Part shown: positions 17,380 through 25,586 of the stretch, in pieces
Numbering within the stretch: the first letter of the stretch is position 1
Layout: each line of letters begins with the position of its first letter
From: Thermoplasmata archaeon
GTDB lineage: Archaea > Thermoplasmatota > E2 > DHVEG-1
Assembly: GCA_003942085.1 (NCBI GenBank)
Contig: DQIQ01000009.1
Location: 1-48,544, forward strand
Reading direction: 5' to 3'
DNA length: 48,544 nt
The notes under the pieces: generated by a model
What the model was told of the DNA's origin: nothing
The model's input: the letters and a program-made list of their open reading frames with translations, nothing else
The model's database searches: none
Translations under genes and position numbers: made by a program

Positions 17380-18144
17380 CTAACCAAATCTTCCCGTGAT
17401 ATAATTTTCTGTCAGTTCCTCTTTCGGGTTTTCGAAAATCTGATCGGTCTCACCAAACTCAATCATTTTTCCTAGATACATATAGGCCGTATAATCACTC
17501 ACTCGTGCAGCCTGTTGCATATTATGTGTAACAATGATCACGGTATATTTCTTTTTCAGTCCGGTCATTAAATCCTCGATTTTTGCTGTTGCAATCGGAT
17601 CGAGAGCCGAACAAGGTTCATCCATGAGGATTACCTCTGGTTCAATCGAAAGGGACCGTGCGATACACAATCGTTGCTGCTGACCACCAGAGAGCCCCAT
17701 GGCTGATTCATGTAATCGATCTTTTACCTCATCCCACAATGCAGCATTCTTGAGGCTTTTTTCCACTACATCATCAAGTGAGCTTTTATTAGTAATCCCC
17801 TGCACCCTTGAACCATATGCGACATTTTCATAAATGGTTTTTGGAAATGGGTTCGGTTTTTGGAACACCATGCCGATTTTTTTTCGTACCTCGACTGCAT
17901 CAGCATCTGGCTCGTAGATATCATGTTCATGGAAAAAAATTTTCCCAGTAATTTTACATTTATCGATCACATCATTCATTCGATTAAAACACCGAATCAA
18001 TGTTGATTTTCCACAGCCGGACGGACCTATAAGTGCCGTGATTTTATTTGGAATAATACCAAGGGTGATATCATATAATGCTTGTTTTTCGCCATACCAG
18101 AGATTCAGGTTTTCAGTTCTGATTAACTTGTCGTTGCTTGTCAT
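17380..18144 (-). CDS. pstB: Phosphate ABC transporter ATP-binding protein PstB
   Basis: 254 aa, standard PstB length. Walker A GPSGCGKS (40-47), Q-loop in [13 protein letters not shown], signature [13 protein letters not shown] (151-163), Walker [14 protein letters not shown] (171-183), H-loop VTHNMQQA. The motif QKPNPFP is diagnostic for PstB among ABC ATPases. It powers the fused PstC-PstA permease encoded 7 bp upstream. Confidence 0.97.
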   Translation of the reverse strand: MTSNDKLIRTENLNLWYGEKQALYDITLGIIPNKITALIGPSGCGKSTLIRCFNRMNDVIDKCKITGKIFFHEHDIYEPDADAVEVRKKIGMVFQKPNPFPKTIYENVAYGSRVQGITNKSSLDDVVEKSLKNAALWDEVKDRLHESAMGLSGGQQQRLCIARSLSIEPEVILMDEPCSALDPIATAKIEDLMTGLKKKYTVIIVTHNMQQAARVSDYTAYMYLGKMIEFGETDQIFENPKEELTENYITGRFG

Positions 18145-18151
18145 GAGGTTT

Positions 18152-20095
18152 TCACCATTTCATTTTTTTTCTAAATCTATTGCGGAGGAGAATCGCAATC
18201 AAATAAATTCCAATGACGAGGAGTAATAACACAAGTGCGGTTCCTGCTTGGTTCTGTTTTGAACCTGGGATTGAGGTTGCTAGCGTGAAGAGATGATAGG
18301 GTAATGCATTGACTGGTTGTAGCACCGAACTTGGTATGAAATCCGAGAACACGACCGCGGTAAATAAGATAGGTGCGGTCTCACCAGCAGCTCTCCCTAT
18401 CCCCAGGATTGCTCCGGTGAGAATCCCTGGTGCTGCCGGTGGTAATACCACCTTTCGAATCGTCTGCCATTTTGTCGCCCCGAGTGCATAACTTCCCTCA
18501 CGTAACGACTGCGGGACGCTTTTTAATGCTTCTTCAGTGGTTCGGATGATCGTTGGCAGGATCATAAATGCTAAGGTGATCTGTCCCGCGAGCAGAGAAA
18601 AACCAAATTTCAGGTACAAAACAAAAAACGCAAAACCGAAAAGTCCGAACACAATCGAAGGAGTTCCATTGAGCAGATCAGCACCTGCGCGGATTATTTT
18701 TGTCACTATTCCTTCTCTGGTGTATTCATGTAAAAATATTGCTGCACCGACTCCCAGTGGTAAAGAGATTGCTATAGCACCTGCGACTAAGTATAATGTC
18801 CCGATAATTGCTGGAAAAATACCACCTGACCTTCCAAGATTGCTTGGTCCGGTGGCAATGAACTCCCAGCTGAGTGCTCCAACTCCGTTGGTGACAATAT
18901 AAGCAAGAATGATGCCAAGGAAAATAATGACGATGATGATGGTCAGAGAAATCATGCTGAAGGCGATTTTCTGTTTTATTTTTATAGAGATTTTCTTCAT
19001 CGCATAATATATTACTGCAATAAGAGCAAGAATGCCGACTGTTGGGAATATTCCAACCGCCATAAGGAGTATTATAACAATAATGATACCAATAAAAAGA
19101 TAGAATGATAGTTTTATTTTTCTTCCAAGCTCAAAGGAGATGATCGGTTGTTTCTTTGACCCTGATCGTTGTCTTTCTTTTAATCTTCCTAAGATGATGG
19201 TGGCAAGGATGTTGACGATGAGCGTAATAATCAAGAGGATGAGTGCAAGCCCGAATAAAGCACTGTAATGGTCACTGCCGGTTGCTACTTCCCCCATCTC
19301 TATTCCCAAGGTTGCGGTAAGGGTTTTGATTGGGGCAAATACATTTGTGATGGGATTGGGAATGAGCCCGTAGGTCGGATTACCACAGACCATCATGACT
19401 GCCATGGTTTCCCCGATGGCACGCCCGATCCCCAGGATTATTGCCGCGGTGATTCCTGACATCGCTGAGGGAACAACGATTTTACTGATGGTCTGCCATC
19501 GTGTCGCGCCAATAGCAAGAGACCCTTCTTTATATTCACGGGGGACAGCACTGATTGCATCTTCTGCGACACTGGTTATGGTGGGAATCGCCATGACACC
19601 CAGAAGAATGGACCCAGCAAGCCAAGATTCCCCTGTAGGAACATCAAAAGTGATCTGCAGCCAGGTGGTCAGCACAATTAATCCAAAAAAACCAAACACC
19701 ACGGATGGGATGCCGGCCAGCAGCTCAATCGCAGGCTTTATGATGGCCTTTATTCGGGGAGTGGCGATCTCAGAAATAAAAATAGCACTTCCTATGCTCA
19801 GTGGAATGGCAATGAGCATCGCACCCAGAGTCACCAGTAATGTATCCACGATGAGCGGAAATGCTCCGTAGAGCGGTGGTTGGCCTGTGGGATACCATCG
19901 CATACCGATGAGAAAATCCACTATGCCTTTTTTTTGAAAAATCGGATAGGCATCTCGGAATAAAAAGAAGATGATGGAGAAAATGACGATGATCGCTGAG
20001 ATGGCACTGAGAAAAAAAAGGGTTTTCATTCCTTTTTCTTTTATTTTGGAACCTTTCCAGGGGAGATGAATTTTACCCATCATTATACGAACCAC
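18152..20095 (-). CDS. pstCA: Fused phosphate permease PstC-PstA
   Basis: 647 aa in one uninterrupted frame where two genes are usual. The N-terminal half is PstC-like, with the EAA loop [17 protein letters not shown] near residue ~193 and [14 protein letters not shown]. The C-terminal half is PstA-like, with [17 protein letters not shown] near ~528 and [16 protein letters not shown]. They are joined by a region (~320-400) with two or three extra membrane helices, including [21 protein letters not shown], which may keep both halves in the correct topology. The fusion would fix 1:1 stoichiometry. The start is ambiguous: GTG 20095 (used here), ATG 20083 or ATG 20080. It lies between pstS and pstB, 83 bp after pstS. 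Confidence 0.93.
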   Translation of the reverse strand: MVRIMMGKIHLPWKGSKIKEKGMKTLFFLSAISAIIVIFSIIFFLFRDAYPIFQKKGIVDFLIGMRWYPTGQPPLYGAFPLIVDTLLVTLGAMLIAIPLSIGSAIFISEIATPRIKAIIKPAIELLAGIPSVVFGFFGLIVLTTWLQITFDVPTGESWLAGSILLGVMAIPTITSVAEDAISAVPREYKEGSLAIGATRWQTISKIVVPSAMSGITAAIILGIGRAIGETMAVMMVCGNPTYGLIPNPITNVFAPIKTLTATLGIEMGEVATGSDHYSALFGLALILLIITLIVNILATIILGRLKERQRSGSKKQPIISFELGRKIKLSFYLFIGIIIVIILLMAVGIFPTVGILALIAVIYYAMKKISIKIKQKIAFSMISLTIIIVIIFLGIILAYIVTNGVGALSWEFIATGPSNLGRSGGIFPAIIGTLYLVAGAIAISLPLGVGAAIFLHEYTREGIVTKIIRAGADLLNGTPSIVFGLFGFAFFVLYLKFGFSLLAGQITLAFMILPTIIRTTEEALKSVPQSLREGSYALGATKWQTIRKVVLPPAAPGILTGAILGIGRAAGETAPILFTAVVFSDFIPSSVLQPVNALPYHLFTLATSIPGSKQNQAGTALVLLLLVIGIYLIAILLRNRFRKKMKW

Positions 20096-20137
20096 TACTC
20101 CTTTCTCCTCATCTTTTCCTCAGTGAAAATGTGAGCG

Positions 20138-20156
20138 GAAGCAATGTTACTGCTTC
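20138..20156. promoter_or_regulatory. Small hairpin between pstS and pstCA
   Basis: GAAGCA and TGCTTC form a 6-bp stem around a 7-nt loop in the 83-nt intergenic gap. In many binding-protein transporters such a stem lets the binding protein message outlast the permease message; that role here is inference. Confidence 0.4.
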
Positions 20157-20178
20157 TCTCTATGGAGCGATATTGGAT

Positions 20179-21075
20179 TTATTTGCTTAAATCTTTCCAG
20201 TTTGTTATTTCTCCAAGATAGATTGATTTTAATTGTGCTAGGGTAAGTCCCGTTACATAAGTATTTTGTGGATTGACAATGATTGCGATGCCATCTTTTG
20301 CGATGACATGTTTCACAAGACCTTTACCTTGTTCTGATGATTGAAGATCACGGGATGACATCCCAATATCAGCGGTTCCTTGGCTGACCGCTGAAATACC
20401 TGCACCAGAACCTCCACCGGTCACAGTAACTGTTAAATCCGGGTAAAGCACCTTAAAAGCTGTTGCTGCTTTATCCGTAATCGGGAGGACTGTTGTTGAT
20501 CCACTGACGGTCAACGTTCCAGACAGGGTCTTTCCTGAGGTGTTATAGTGAGATGTATTTTGTAATGGTACATATCCTTCTTGTGTCACGATTGCTTGTC
20601 CCTCGGTGCTTTGGATATACAGGATGAATTCTTTTGTTGCTCCTGTTGCGTTTCCTTTCGTAAACATGTAGAGGTCACGGGAGATCGGATAGGTTCCTGC
20701 AAGGACGTTTTGGACATTTGCCGTGATATTGTTGATTTTTAATGCTTTTACTGTAGAATCAACATAGCCAAGACCGACGTATCCAATTGCTCCCGGTGTT
20801 TGTGAGACGGTCTGTTGGACTGCACCGTTTGAGTTTTTTTCGAGTAGCGATGCGCTGAAGTTTGCTTTTCCCATTACAAATGTCCAGAAAAATTCTCGTG
20901 TTCCCGATGTACTGTCCCTTCCGATAAGAACTATAGATTCCCCTTGTTGTCCTTGTTGTTGTACGCATCCACTAAATAAAGAAGTGCCTAGGATAATTAT
21001 GACTGCAAGACTGATTACTAGCATTCCCAATTGCCGTTTTTCTTTTTGTTGATTTATTTGTATCACCAAAATCAT
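20179..21075 (-). CDS. pstS: Phosphate-binding lipoprotein PstS with permuted domain order
   Basis: 298 aa. Lipoprotein signal with basic KEKR, a hydrophobic stretch and lipobox LFSGC (Cys37). After a Gln-rich linker the chain begins with what is normally the second half of PstS: GRDSTSGTREFF (52-63), GAIGYVGLGYVD (95-106), YPISRDLYMFTKG (129-141), EGYVPL (166-171). A linker (~173-187) leads into what is normally the first half: LTVSGSTTVLPI (188-199), VTGGGSGAGISAV (218-230), ADIGMSSRDL (235-244), DGIAIIVNP (261-269), and it ends at EITNWKDLSK, exactly where ordinary PstS would continue into the GRD-SGTR part. All phosphate-contact motifs are present, so it is probably functional. Upstream TATA-like sequence at ~21091-21100 suggests a leaderless message. 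Confidence 0.93.
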   Translation of the reverse strand: MILVIQINQQKEKRQLGMLVISLAVIIILGTSLFSGCVQQQGQQGESIVLIGRDSTSGTREFFWTFVMGKANFSASLLEKNSNGAVQQTVSQTPGAIGYVGLGYVDSTVKALKINNITANVQNVLAGTYPISRDLYMFTKGNATGATKEFILYIQSTEGQAIVTQEGYVPLQNTSHYNTSGKTLSGTLTVSGSTTVLPITDKAATAFKVLYPDLTVTVTGGGSGAGISAVSQGTADIGMSSRDLQSSEQGKGLVKHVIAKDGIAIIVNPQNTYVTGLTLAQLKSIYLGEITNWKDLSK

Positions 21076-21204
21076 AGCAAGAATACATTAGATATATACT
21101 TTATCTACATATTCTATAGTGATATATATAGTCATAATTTTTCAATAGAGTTCTATAGAAATGTTTAATACCCTCCTCTTTTTACTATTCATTTGGTGAA
21201 ATCA
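21076..21204. promoter_or_regulatory. Divergent pst / phoU2 control region
   Basis: The 129-bp gap between pstS and the AbrB-PhoU regulator is extremely AT-rich. TTCTATAG occurs at 21112-21119 and again at 21151-21158, where it is part of the perfect 10-bp palindrome TTCTATAGAA (21151-21160); TTCAATAG at 21141-21148 is a near match. GATATATATA (21121-21130) and GATATATACT (21091-21100) can serve as TATA elements in either direction. The layout suggests a shared operator, possibly for the AbrB-domain protein itself; this is inference. Confidence 0.5.
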
Positions 21205-22212
21205 ATGGAAATACGGCGAGTGCAACTAACTGGAGGTTCTTCGTTCATTATCACTTTACCCAAAGATTGGATAAAATCCCGTAACATCAAGAAAAACGAT
21301 CCGTTAGGAATCCACATCCAATCAGATGGCACCCTTCTTCTCACCTCGAAAATAACCCAAGAGCCACAGCAGAAAATAAAAGAATTCGACGTCAGCAAAA
21401 TTACGAAACCAACCTATCTGCTTCAACTCTTGATTGGTGCTTATATCGCAGGATACTCGTCAATAAAGATAACATCCCCTTTACGGATGTCGACTGCTGT
21501 GCGCAACGTGATCCGGTCATTTACACAACTCGCCATCGGCCCAGAGGTCATCGAAGAGACCGATACCATGGTCATCCTAAAAGACCTTCACAATCCAACG
21601 GAGATGCCACTTGATAAGACGATCAAACGGATGCATGTCATCGTCAAGGGGATGAACGAAGACGTCATGCGTGCGTTACAAATGAAAGATATCGCCTTAT
21701 CTGAAGATGTTTGTTCGCGCGATAATGATGTCGACCGCCTTCATTGGCTGGTCGCACGACAATACAATATTCTCCTCCAAAATGCAAGTCTTGCAGATAA
21801 AATGCATATCACAGTCCAAATGGCATCTACCTGTTTTCTCATCAGTAAAATCATCGAGCGAATTGGTGATCATGTCGTCCGTATCGCACAAAACACGCCA
21901 AACCTCATCACCAGCAATCTTGATAAAAAAATCATAGAAAAAATCCTGATAGCCAGTACGCTCTCCCTAGATATCTTTAATAAAAGCATCAGCTCGTTTT
22001 TTAAAAAAGACATCAAAGCATCAAATGAAACGCTTGAATCACTCGTAAAACTCGAATCCCTCTGTGAAGAAATTAGTACTCTCGCTCTCCAACAAAAAGG
22101 CATCGTTGCAATATCCACGGGATACATCATTGAAAGCATTCGAAGGACCGGAGAGTACGCCGAGGATATCTCAGAAAATGTTATTAACTATCTTGTCGGA
22201 GAAGAACAATAA
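21205..22212 (+). CDS. AbrB-domain PhoU-type phosphate regulator
   Basis: 335 aa from the ATG at 21205, preferred over TTG 21193 and GTG 21196 because GGTG lies 6 nt before it. The N-terminal ~45 residues form an AbrB/SpoVT-type swapped-hairpin DNA-binding domain (RRVQLTGGSSFIITLPKDWI), followed by two PhoU repeats (~75-330) with SRDNDVDRLHWLVARQYN and KIIERIGDHVVRIAQ. This architecture is archaeal and is usually linked to phosphate uptake genes; the AbrB part suggests direct DNA binding, unlike classical PhoU. It is transcribed away from pstS and lies ahead of DUF47 and pit, so it may control both uptake systems. No histidine-kinase partner is nearby. Confidence 0.9.
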   Translation: MEIRRVQLTGGSSFIITLPKDWIKSRNIKKNDPLGIHIQSDGTLLLTSKITQEPQQKIKEFDVSKITKPTYLLQLLIGAYIAGYSSIKITSPLRMSTAVRNVIRSFTQLAIGPEVIEETDTMVILKDLHNPTEMPLDKTIKRMHVIVKGMNEDVMRALQMKDIALSEDVCSRDNDVDRLHWLVARQYNILLQNASLADKMHITVQMASTCFLISKIIERIGDHVVRIAQNTPNLITSNLDKKIIEKILIASTLSLDIFNKSISSFFKKDIKASNETLESLVKLESLCEEISTLALQQKGIVAISTGYIIESIRRTGEYAEDISENVINYLVGEEQ

Positions 22213-22333
22213 ATTCTCAATAGAATAAAAAGCGGTAAAAATCAGCGGGGTTTATATTCTGATAATTGATGTAAGGTTGGCAATATCGGGGTAGGTATAT
22301 TTCATAATAAATTAATGAAGGAGACATGATGAT

Positions 22334-22963
22334 ATGGGAGTTCTCTCTTGGTTAATACCTCAAGAAAAACATTTTTTTGACATGATCGAGGAGCAAAGTA
22401 AAAATGTCCTCGTAGGTGTCGAAGCGTTGGTAAATTTACTAGAACATTATAATGAAATTGATAAAAAGCGAGAGCGAATAAAGCAGATTGAAAACGATGG
22501 CGATAAAATGGTTCATGATATCTTTTCAGAGTTGAATAAGACCTTTATCACTCCCATTGATCGAGAGGACATAACCAAGTTAACGAGCTCGCTTGATGAC
22601 ATTCTGGATAATTTAGAGGCGGTCTCAGAACGATTGATCATCTATGAAATTAAAAAACCTCCTAAGTATATGCTCGAATTCGCACAGATATTGCAAAAAA
22701 CTACTCGTAACGTAAACGAAGGAATTAATCTTCTACGAAATCTCAAAGAGGCAAAACAGATTCGGATGTACTGTCGAGAAGTCAACACCTTGGAAAACGA
22801 AGGAGATATTCTGCTACGGAAAGCAACCGCTGAATTGTTCACTAGTAAAAATCCAATCGAGATTATTAAAATAAAGGAACTTTATGATGATTTAGAAGCT
22901 GCAATCGACCGATGTGAAGATGTCGCTGATGTGATTGGAGATATTCTGGTGAAGTACACGTAG
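22334..22963 (+). CDS. DUF47 family (PhoU-like) Pit accessory protein
   Basis: 209 aa, all-helical, with WLIPQEKHFFDMIEEQSKNV at the start and the PhoU-like E/D motifs EIDKKRERIKQIENDGDKMVHDI and LYDDLEAAIDRCEDVADVIGDI. DUF47 proteins are almost always encoded before Pit permeases and probably gate them; that is the arrangement here, with 9 bp between the genes. AAGGAG precedes the ATG. The gene ends in TAG. The third PhoU-fold protein in the island. Confidence 0.93.
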   Translation: MGVLSWLIPQEKHFFDMIEEQSKNVLVGVEALVNLLEHYNEIDKKRERIKQIENDGDKMVHDIFSELNKTFITPIDREDITKLTSSLDDILDNLEAVSERLIIYEIKKPPKYMLEFAQILQKTTRNVNEGINLLRNLKEAKQIRMYCREVNTLENEGDILLRKATAELFTSKNPIEIIKIKELYDDLEAAIDRCEDVADVIGDILVKYT

Positions 22964-22972
22964 GGCAAAAAA

Positions 22973-23995
22973 ATGATTGATTTAGTGATTGTTGTCATCG
23001 TTATTATTTTTCTTGCCTTAATTTTTGATTTTACAAACGGGTTCCATGATTCGGCAAATGCTATCGCCACTGTCGTTTCCACGAAAGTTCTAACCCCGCG
23101 ACAGGCTGTTGCATTTGCCGCGTTTTTCAATTTTGTAGCTGCATTCGGGTTCGGGGTTGCCGTAGCGAGTACTATTAGCAAAATCATCCATCTTAATATC
23201 GTCGCAATGGAGCTTATTCCATTTATTATTCTTGGAGGGCTCACTGGTGCCATAAGCTGGAATATCATCACCTGGTACCTAGGGCTTCCAACGTCTTCTT
23301 CACACGCACTTATCGGTGGAATCATGGGATCTGGTATTTCAGCAGCAGGTCTAACGGTCATAAAATATGAGACAGTCGAACTTGCAGCAATATTTATGTT
23401 TGTCTCACCATTGATTGGCCTTGTGTTCGGGTTTTTGTTCATGGTCATAGTACTCTGGGTGTGTCGGAGAAGTTCAAGATCAAAGGTTGACCGATATTTC
23501 AAAAGGCTTCAGCTGTTTTCAGCAGGTATCTACAGTTTCAGTCATGGAACAAATGATGCACAAAAAACTATGGGGATTATCACTCCGCTCTTATTTAGCA
23601 TCGGGTATTTTAGTACCTCTGTTGATCCGAACAATCTCCCCGTCCCTCTTTGGGTTATTTTATCTGCACATGCTGCTATTGCACTTGGTACGCTTGCAGG
23701 AGGATGGCGAATTGTAAAAACTATGGGGCATCGAATCACCAAACTTCGACCGGTGCATGGTTTTGCCGCGGAAACCGCGGGAGCCGCAACTATCCTTGGA
23801 GCATCTATCGCTGGCATTCCCGTGAGCACCACCCATGTTATTTGTGCCTCGATAATGGGAGTTGGCGCGACAAAACGACTCAGTGCTGTACGGTGGGGGA
23901 TAGCACGAAACATTGTCTGGGTCTGGATTCTCACGATACCGATTAGTGCTTTAATTGGATTTTTCGCATTTAAAATAATTCAGATTTTTATCTAG
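22973..23995 (+). CDS. pit: Inorganic phosphate permease, PiT family
   Basis: 340 aa, about ten membrane helices. Both PiT signature repeats are present: FDFTNGFHDSANAIATVVST (19-38) and FSHGTNDAQKTMGI (~189-202), containing the conserved Asn/Asp residues that bind phosphate and cation. PiT proteins take up phosphate with Na+ or H+ at low affinity, complementing the high-affinity Pst system encoded divergently. It is last in the regulator-DUF47-pit run and ends in TAG. The identification is firm; the coupling ion cannot be read. Confidence 0.96.
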   Translation: MIDLVIVVIVIIFLALIFDFTNGFHDSANAIATVVSTKVLTPRQAVAFAAFFNFVAAFGFGVAVASTISKIIHLNIVAMELIPFIILGGLTGAISWNIITWYLGLPTSSSHALIGGIMGSGISAAGLTVIKYETVELAAIFMFVSPLIGLVFGFLFMVIVLWVCRRSSRSKVDRYFKRLQLFSAGIYSFSHGTNDAQKTMGIITPLLFSIGYFSTSVDPNNLPVPLWVILSAHAAIALGTLAGGWRIVKTMGHRITKLRPVHGFAAETAGAATILGASIAGIPVSTTHVICASIMGVGATKRLSAVRWGIARNIVWVWILTIPISALIGFFAFKIIQIFI

Positions 23996-24056
23996 ACATA
24001 TTCTTCTCTAAATCTTTTTAAGAACACCGGTGATTTCGACTATACAGGTCCTTGTA

Positions 24057-24374
24057 ATGAACGCGATGAAACGTCTTCTGTGGTGGCTGCTTGCAGGCTC
24101 CGTCGGTGGTGTCAATCGTGGGCGGCTCCTGGATGAACTGTTTCGTTCTCCATGCAATGCAAACGAACTTTCAAAGCTACTTGTGTTGGATTATAAGACG
24201 ATACGTCATCATCTGACCGTCCTTGAAAAAAACCGTCTCATCACCTCAACAGGGACCGGGTATGGCAGGATATATTTTCCATCAGATTTACTTGAGGCCA
24301 ATAAAACCCTGTTTCAAGAGATTTGGGGTCAAATTGGGAAAAAACAAATAAAAGATGAAGGAGTAAAGAGGTAG
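24057..24374 (+). CDS. ArsR-like winged-helix transcriptional regulator
   Basis: 105 aa from the ATG at 24057 (in-frame GTG at 24030 is upstream; a T-rich TATA-like element near 24015 favours a near-leaderless start at 24057). A single winged-helix domain: GGVNRGRLLDELFRSPCNANELSKLL, then the recognition helix LDYKTIRHHLTVLEKNRLI, and a wing with TGTGYGRIYFPS. This is the archaeal ArsR/HTH_20-like class often encoded beside a small membrane protein, as here (next gene starts 5 bp after the stop). Target genes unknown; likely autoregulation. Confidence 0.83.
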   Translation: MNAMKRLLWWLLAGSVGGVNRGRLLDELFRSPCNANELSKLLVLDYKTIRHHLTVLEKNRLITSTGTGYGRIYFPSDLLEANKTLFQEIWGQIGKKQIKDEGVKR

Positions 24375-24379
24375 CTAGA

Positions 24380-24880
24380 ATGAAGGAAATCCCGTATTCA
24401 AATAAGATCAGCCCAAAAATGAAAGCAGTCATCATTATACTTGGCCTTGTCTTCATCGGGGTGATTATCGGATTTGTCGTATCTACGATTGGTCTTGGGT
24501 TTATTCGAGATGTCCTTCAGAATCTCAATATTCAACCCACTGATGCACAAGAACATCGTTTTTCAAATCTTTATACAGCATCAATTGTCATCAACTGCAT
24601 CGATGCAACGCTTTTAGTTGGAATATTAATAATGTATATTGATTCATACAGAAAAACAAAATCAAGTTTCTTAATGGGTCTGACCTTTTTCATAGGCGTC
24701 CTGCTTGCGCGATCACTCCTTTCTCTTGTGACGATACAGTCGCTTTTCACTGAATATGTGCAGATTCTCCCTACCCTTGCCAAGGCAATTTCTACGACCG
24801 GCGTCGGCTCGTTTAGTTTTCTGCTCAATGTCTTTGAAATTATCGCAGTCAGCATCCTTTTATACCTAAGCATGGAATAG
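24380..24880 (+). CDS. Four-helix membrane protein paired with HTH regulator
   Basis: 166 aa with four predicted membrane helices: IIILGLVFIGVIIGFVV, ASIVINCIDATLLVGILIMY, FLMGLTFFIGVLLARSLLSL and FLLNVFEIIAVSILLYLSM. No catalytic or metal motif is seen. The regulator-plus-membrane-protein pair recurs in archaea and may form a membrane-sensing unit, but nothing in the sequence shows the signal. It ends in TAG. Function unknown. Confidence 0.72.
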   Translation: MKEIPYSNKISPKMKAVIIILGLVFIGVIIGFVVSTIGLGFIRDVLQNLNIQPTDAQEHRFSNLYTASIVINCIDATLLVGILIMYIDSYRKTKSSFLMGLTFFIGVLLARSLLSLVTIQSLFTEYVQILPTLAKAISTTGVGSFSFLLNVFEIIAVSILLYLSME

Positions 24881-25017
24881 TAATGATTTGGTATCCGTTT
24901 AGAGTTTGTTAAAACGAATTCTGTTCAAGGAAGAATCTACAAAGGTATCGTCTGCTCTATAATCGTTTAATAACCCTAATGAATTCATCATAAATTTGGG
25001 TAAAATTTTGGTATAAA

Positions 25018-25068
25018 TTTATATAGACATGCCCTCTATGTTATCTTAAGAACCAATACCAAAGGAGG
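25018..25068 (+). promoter_or_regulatory. Promoter and ribosome binding site of the small secreted protein
   Basis: TTTATATA at 25018-25025 predicts a start near 25047, and AAAGGAGG at 25061-25068 is the strongest ribosome binding site seen in this window, 7 nt before the ATG. High expression is inferred. Confidence 0.6.
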
Positions 25069-25075
25069 ATAATTA

Positions 25076-25501
25076 ATGAAAAAAATAATGACCATAAGTC
25101 TCTGCCTATTGTTTATAGGCGTATCAATAGCTGCTGCAGCACCAGGATTGACACAGCAGACAACCCAAACCATGCCTTTAGTCCCAACCGGTACATTCTC
25201 AGGGGTCGTCAGCCCTCGAAGAGGACCAAACGCAACGGTTGTCGGCACAATATCAGGAAACTATACCTTGCGGAACCGCGGTGGAAGATTTACTGGTGAT
25301 TGGGCCACGGAAAACAGAACCGGAACCATCCGAGGCGGATTTGGAAAACACATTTTAATCGGAAGAATTTCTATCTTGGTGAACGGTACAGAGAAATCAC
25401 TGCCTATTGTAGGATTCATCAAAGCTCAAGACGGTCAGTTCGTCGGTCGATTTATGGCACCAGTCGGCCCCGCGCTCTATTTCTGGGGAGACTTCACCTA
25501 A
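25076..25501 (+). CDS. Small secreted beta-rich protein
   Basis: 141 aa. Signal peptide at 1-20 (MKKIMTISLCLLFIGVSIAA), then a mature chain rich in Gly, Thr and Arg with alternating strands: GTFSGVVSPRRGP, GTISGNYTLRNRGGRFTGDW, RTGTIRGGFGKHILIGRISI, LPIVGFIKAQDGQFVGRFMAP, ending LYFWGDFT. The recurrent G-x-(F/I)-x-G pattern suggests a small all-beta barrel or sandwich repeated two or three times. Strong promoter, ribosome binding site and terminator make it a stand-alone, probably abundant exoprotein. No family recognised; no cysteine in the mature part. Confidence 0.72.
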   Translation: MKKIMTISLCLLFIGVSIAAAAPGLTQQTTQTMPLVPTGTFSGVVSPRRGPNATVVGTISGNYTLRNRGGRFTGDWATENRTGTIRGGFGKHILIGRISILVNGTEKSLPIVGFIKAQDGQFVGRFMAPVGPALYFWGDFT

Positions 25502-25508
25502 AACAAAC

Positions 25509-25532
25509 TTTTTTTCTTTTTTTTCTCTTTTT
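25509..25532 (+). terminator. Poly-T terminator after the small secreted protein
   Basis: Starting 7 nt after the stop, the + strand has three long T runs (T7, T8, T5 separated by single or double bases), typical of archaeal intrinsic termination. Confidence 0.65.
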
Positions 25533-25586
25533 GTTCATTTCTTTTTGATATAGCAAACATTAAATTTCTTCACAGGATTCAATACG

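Noticed and set aside
18152-20095. PstC-PstA fusion as a lost stop codon or sequencing error
   Set aside because: The joining region is long, in frame, and contains well-formed extra membrane helices, which a simple missed stop would not create.
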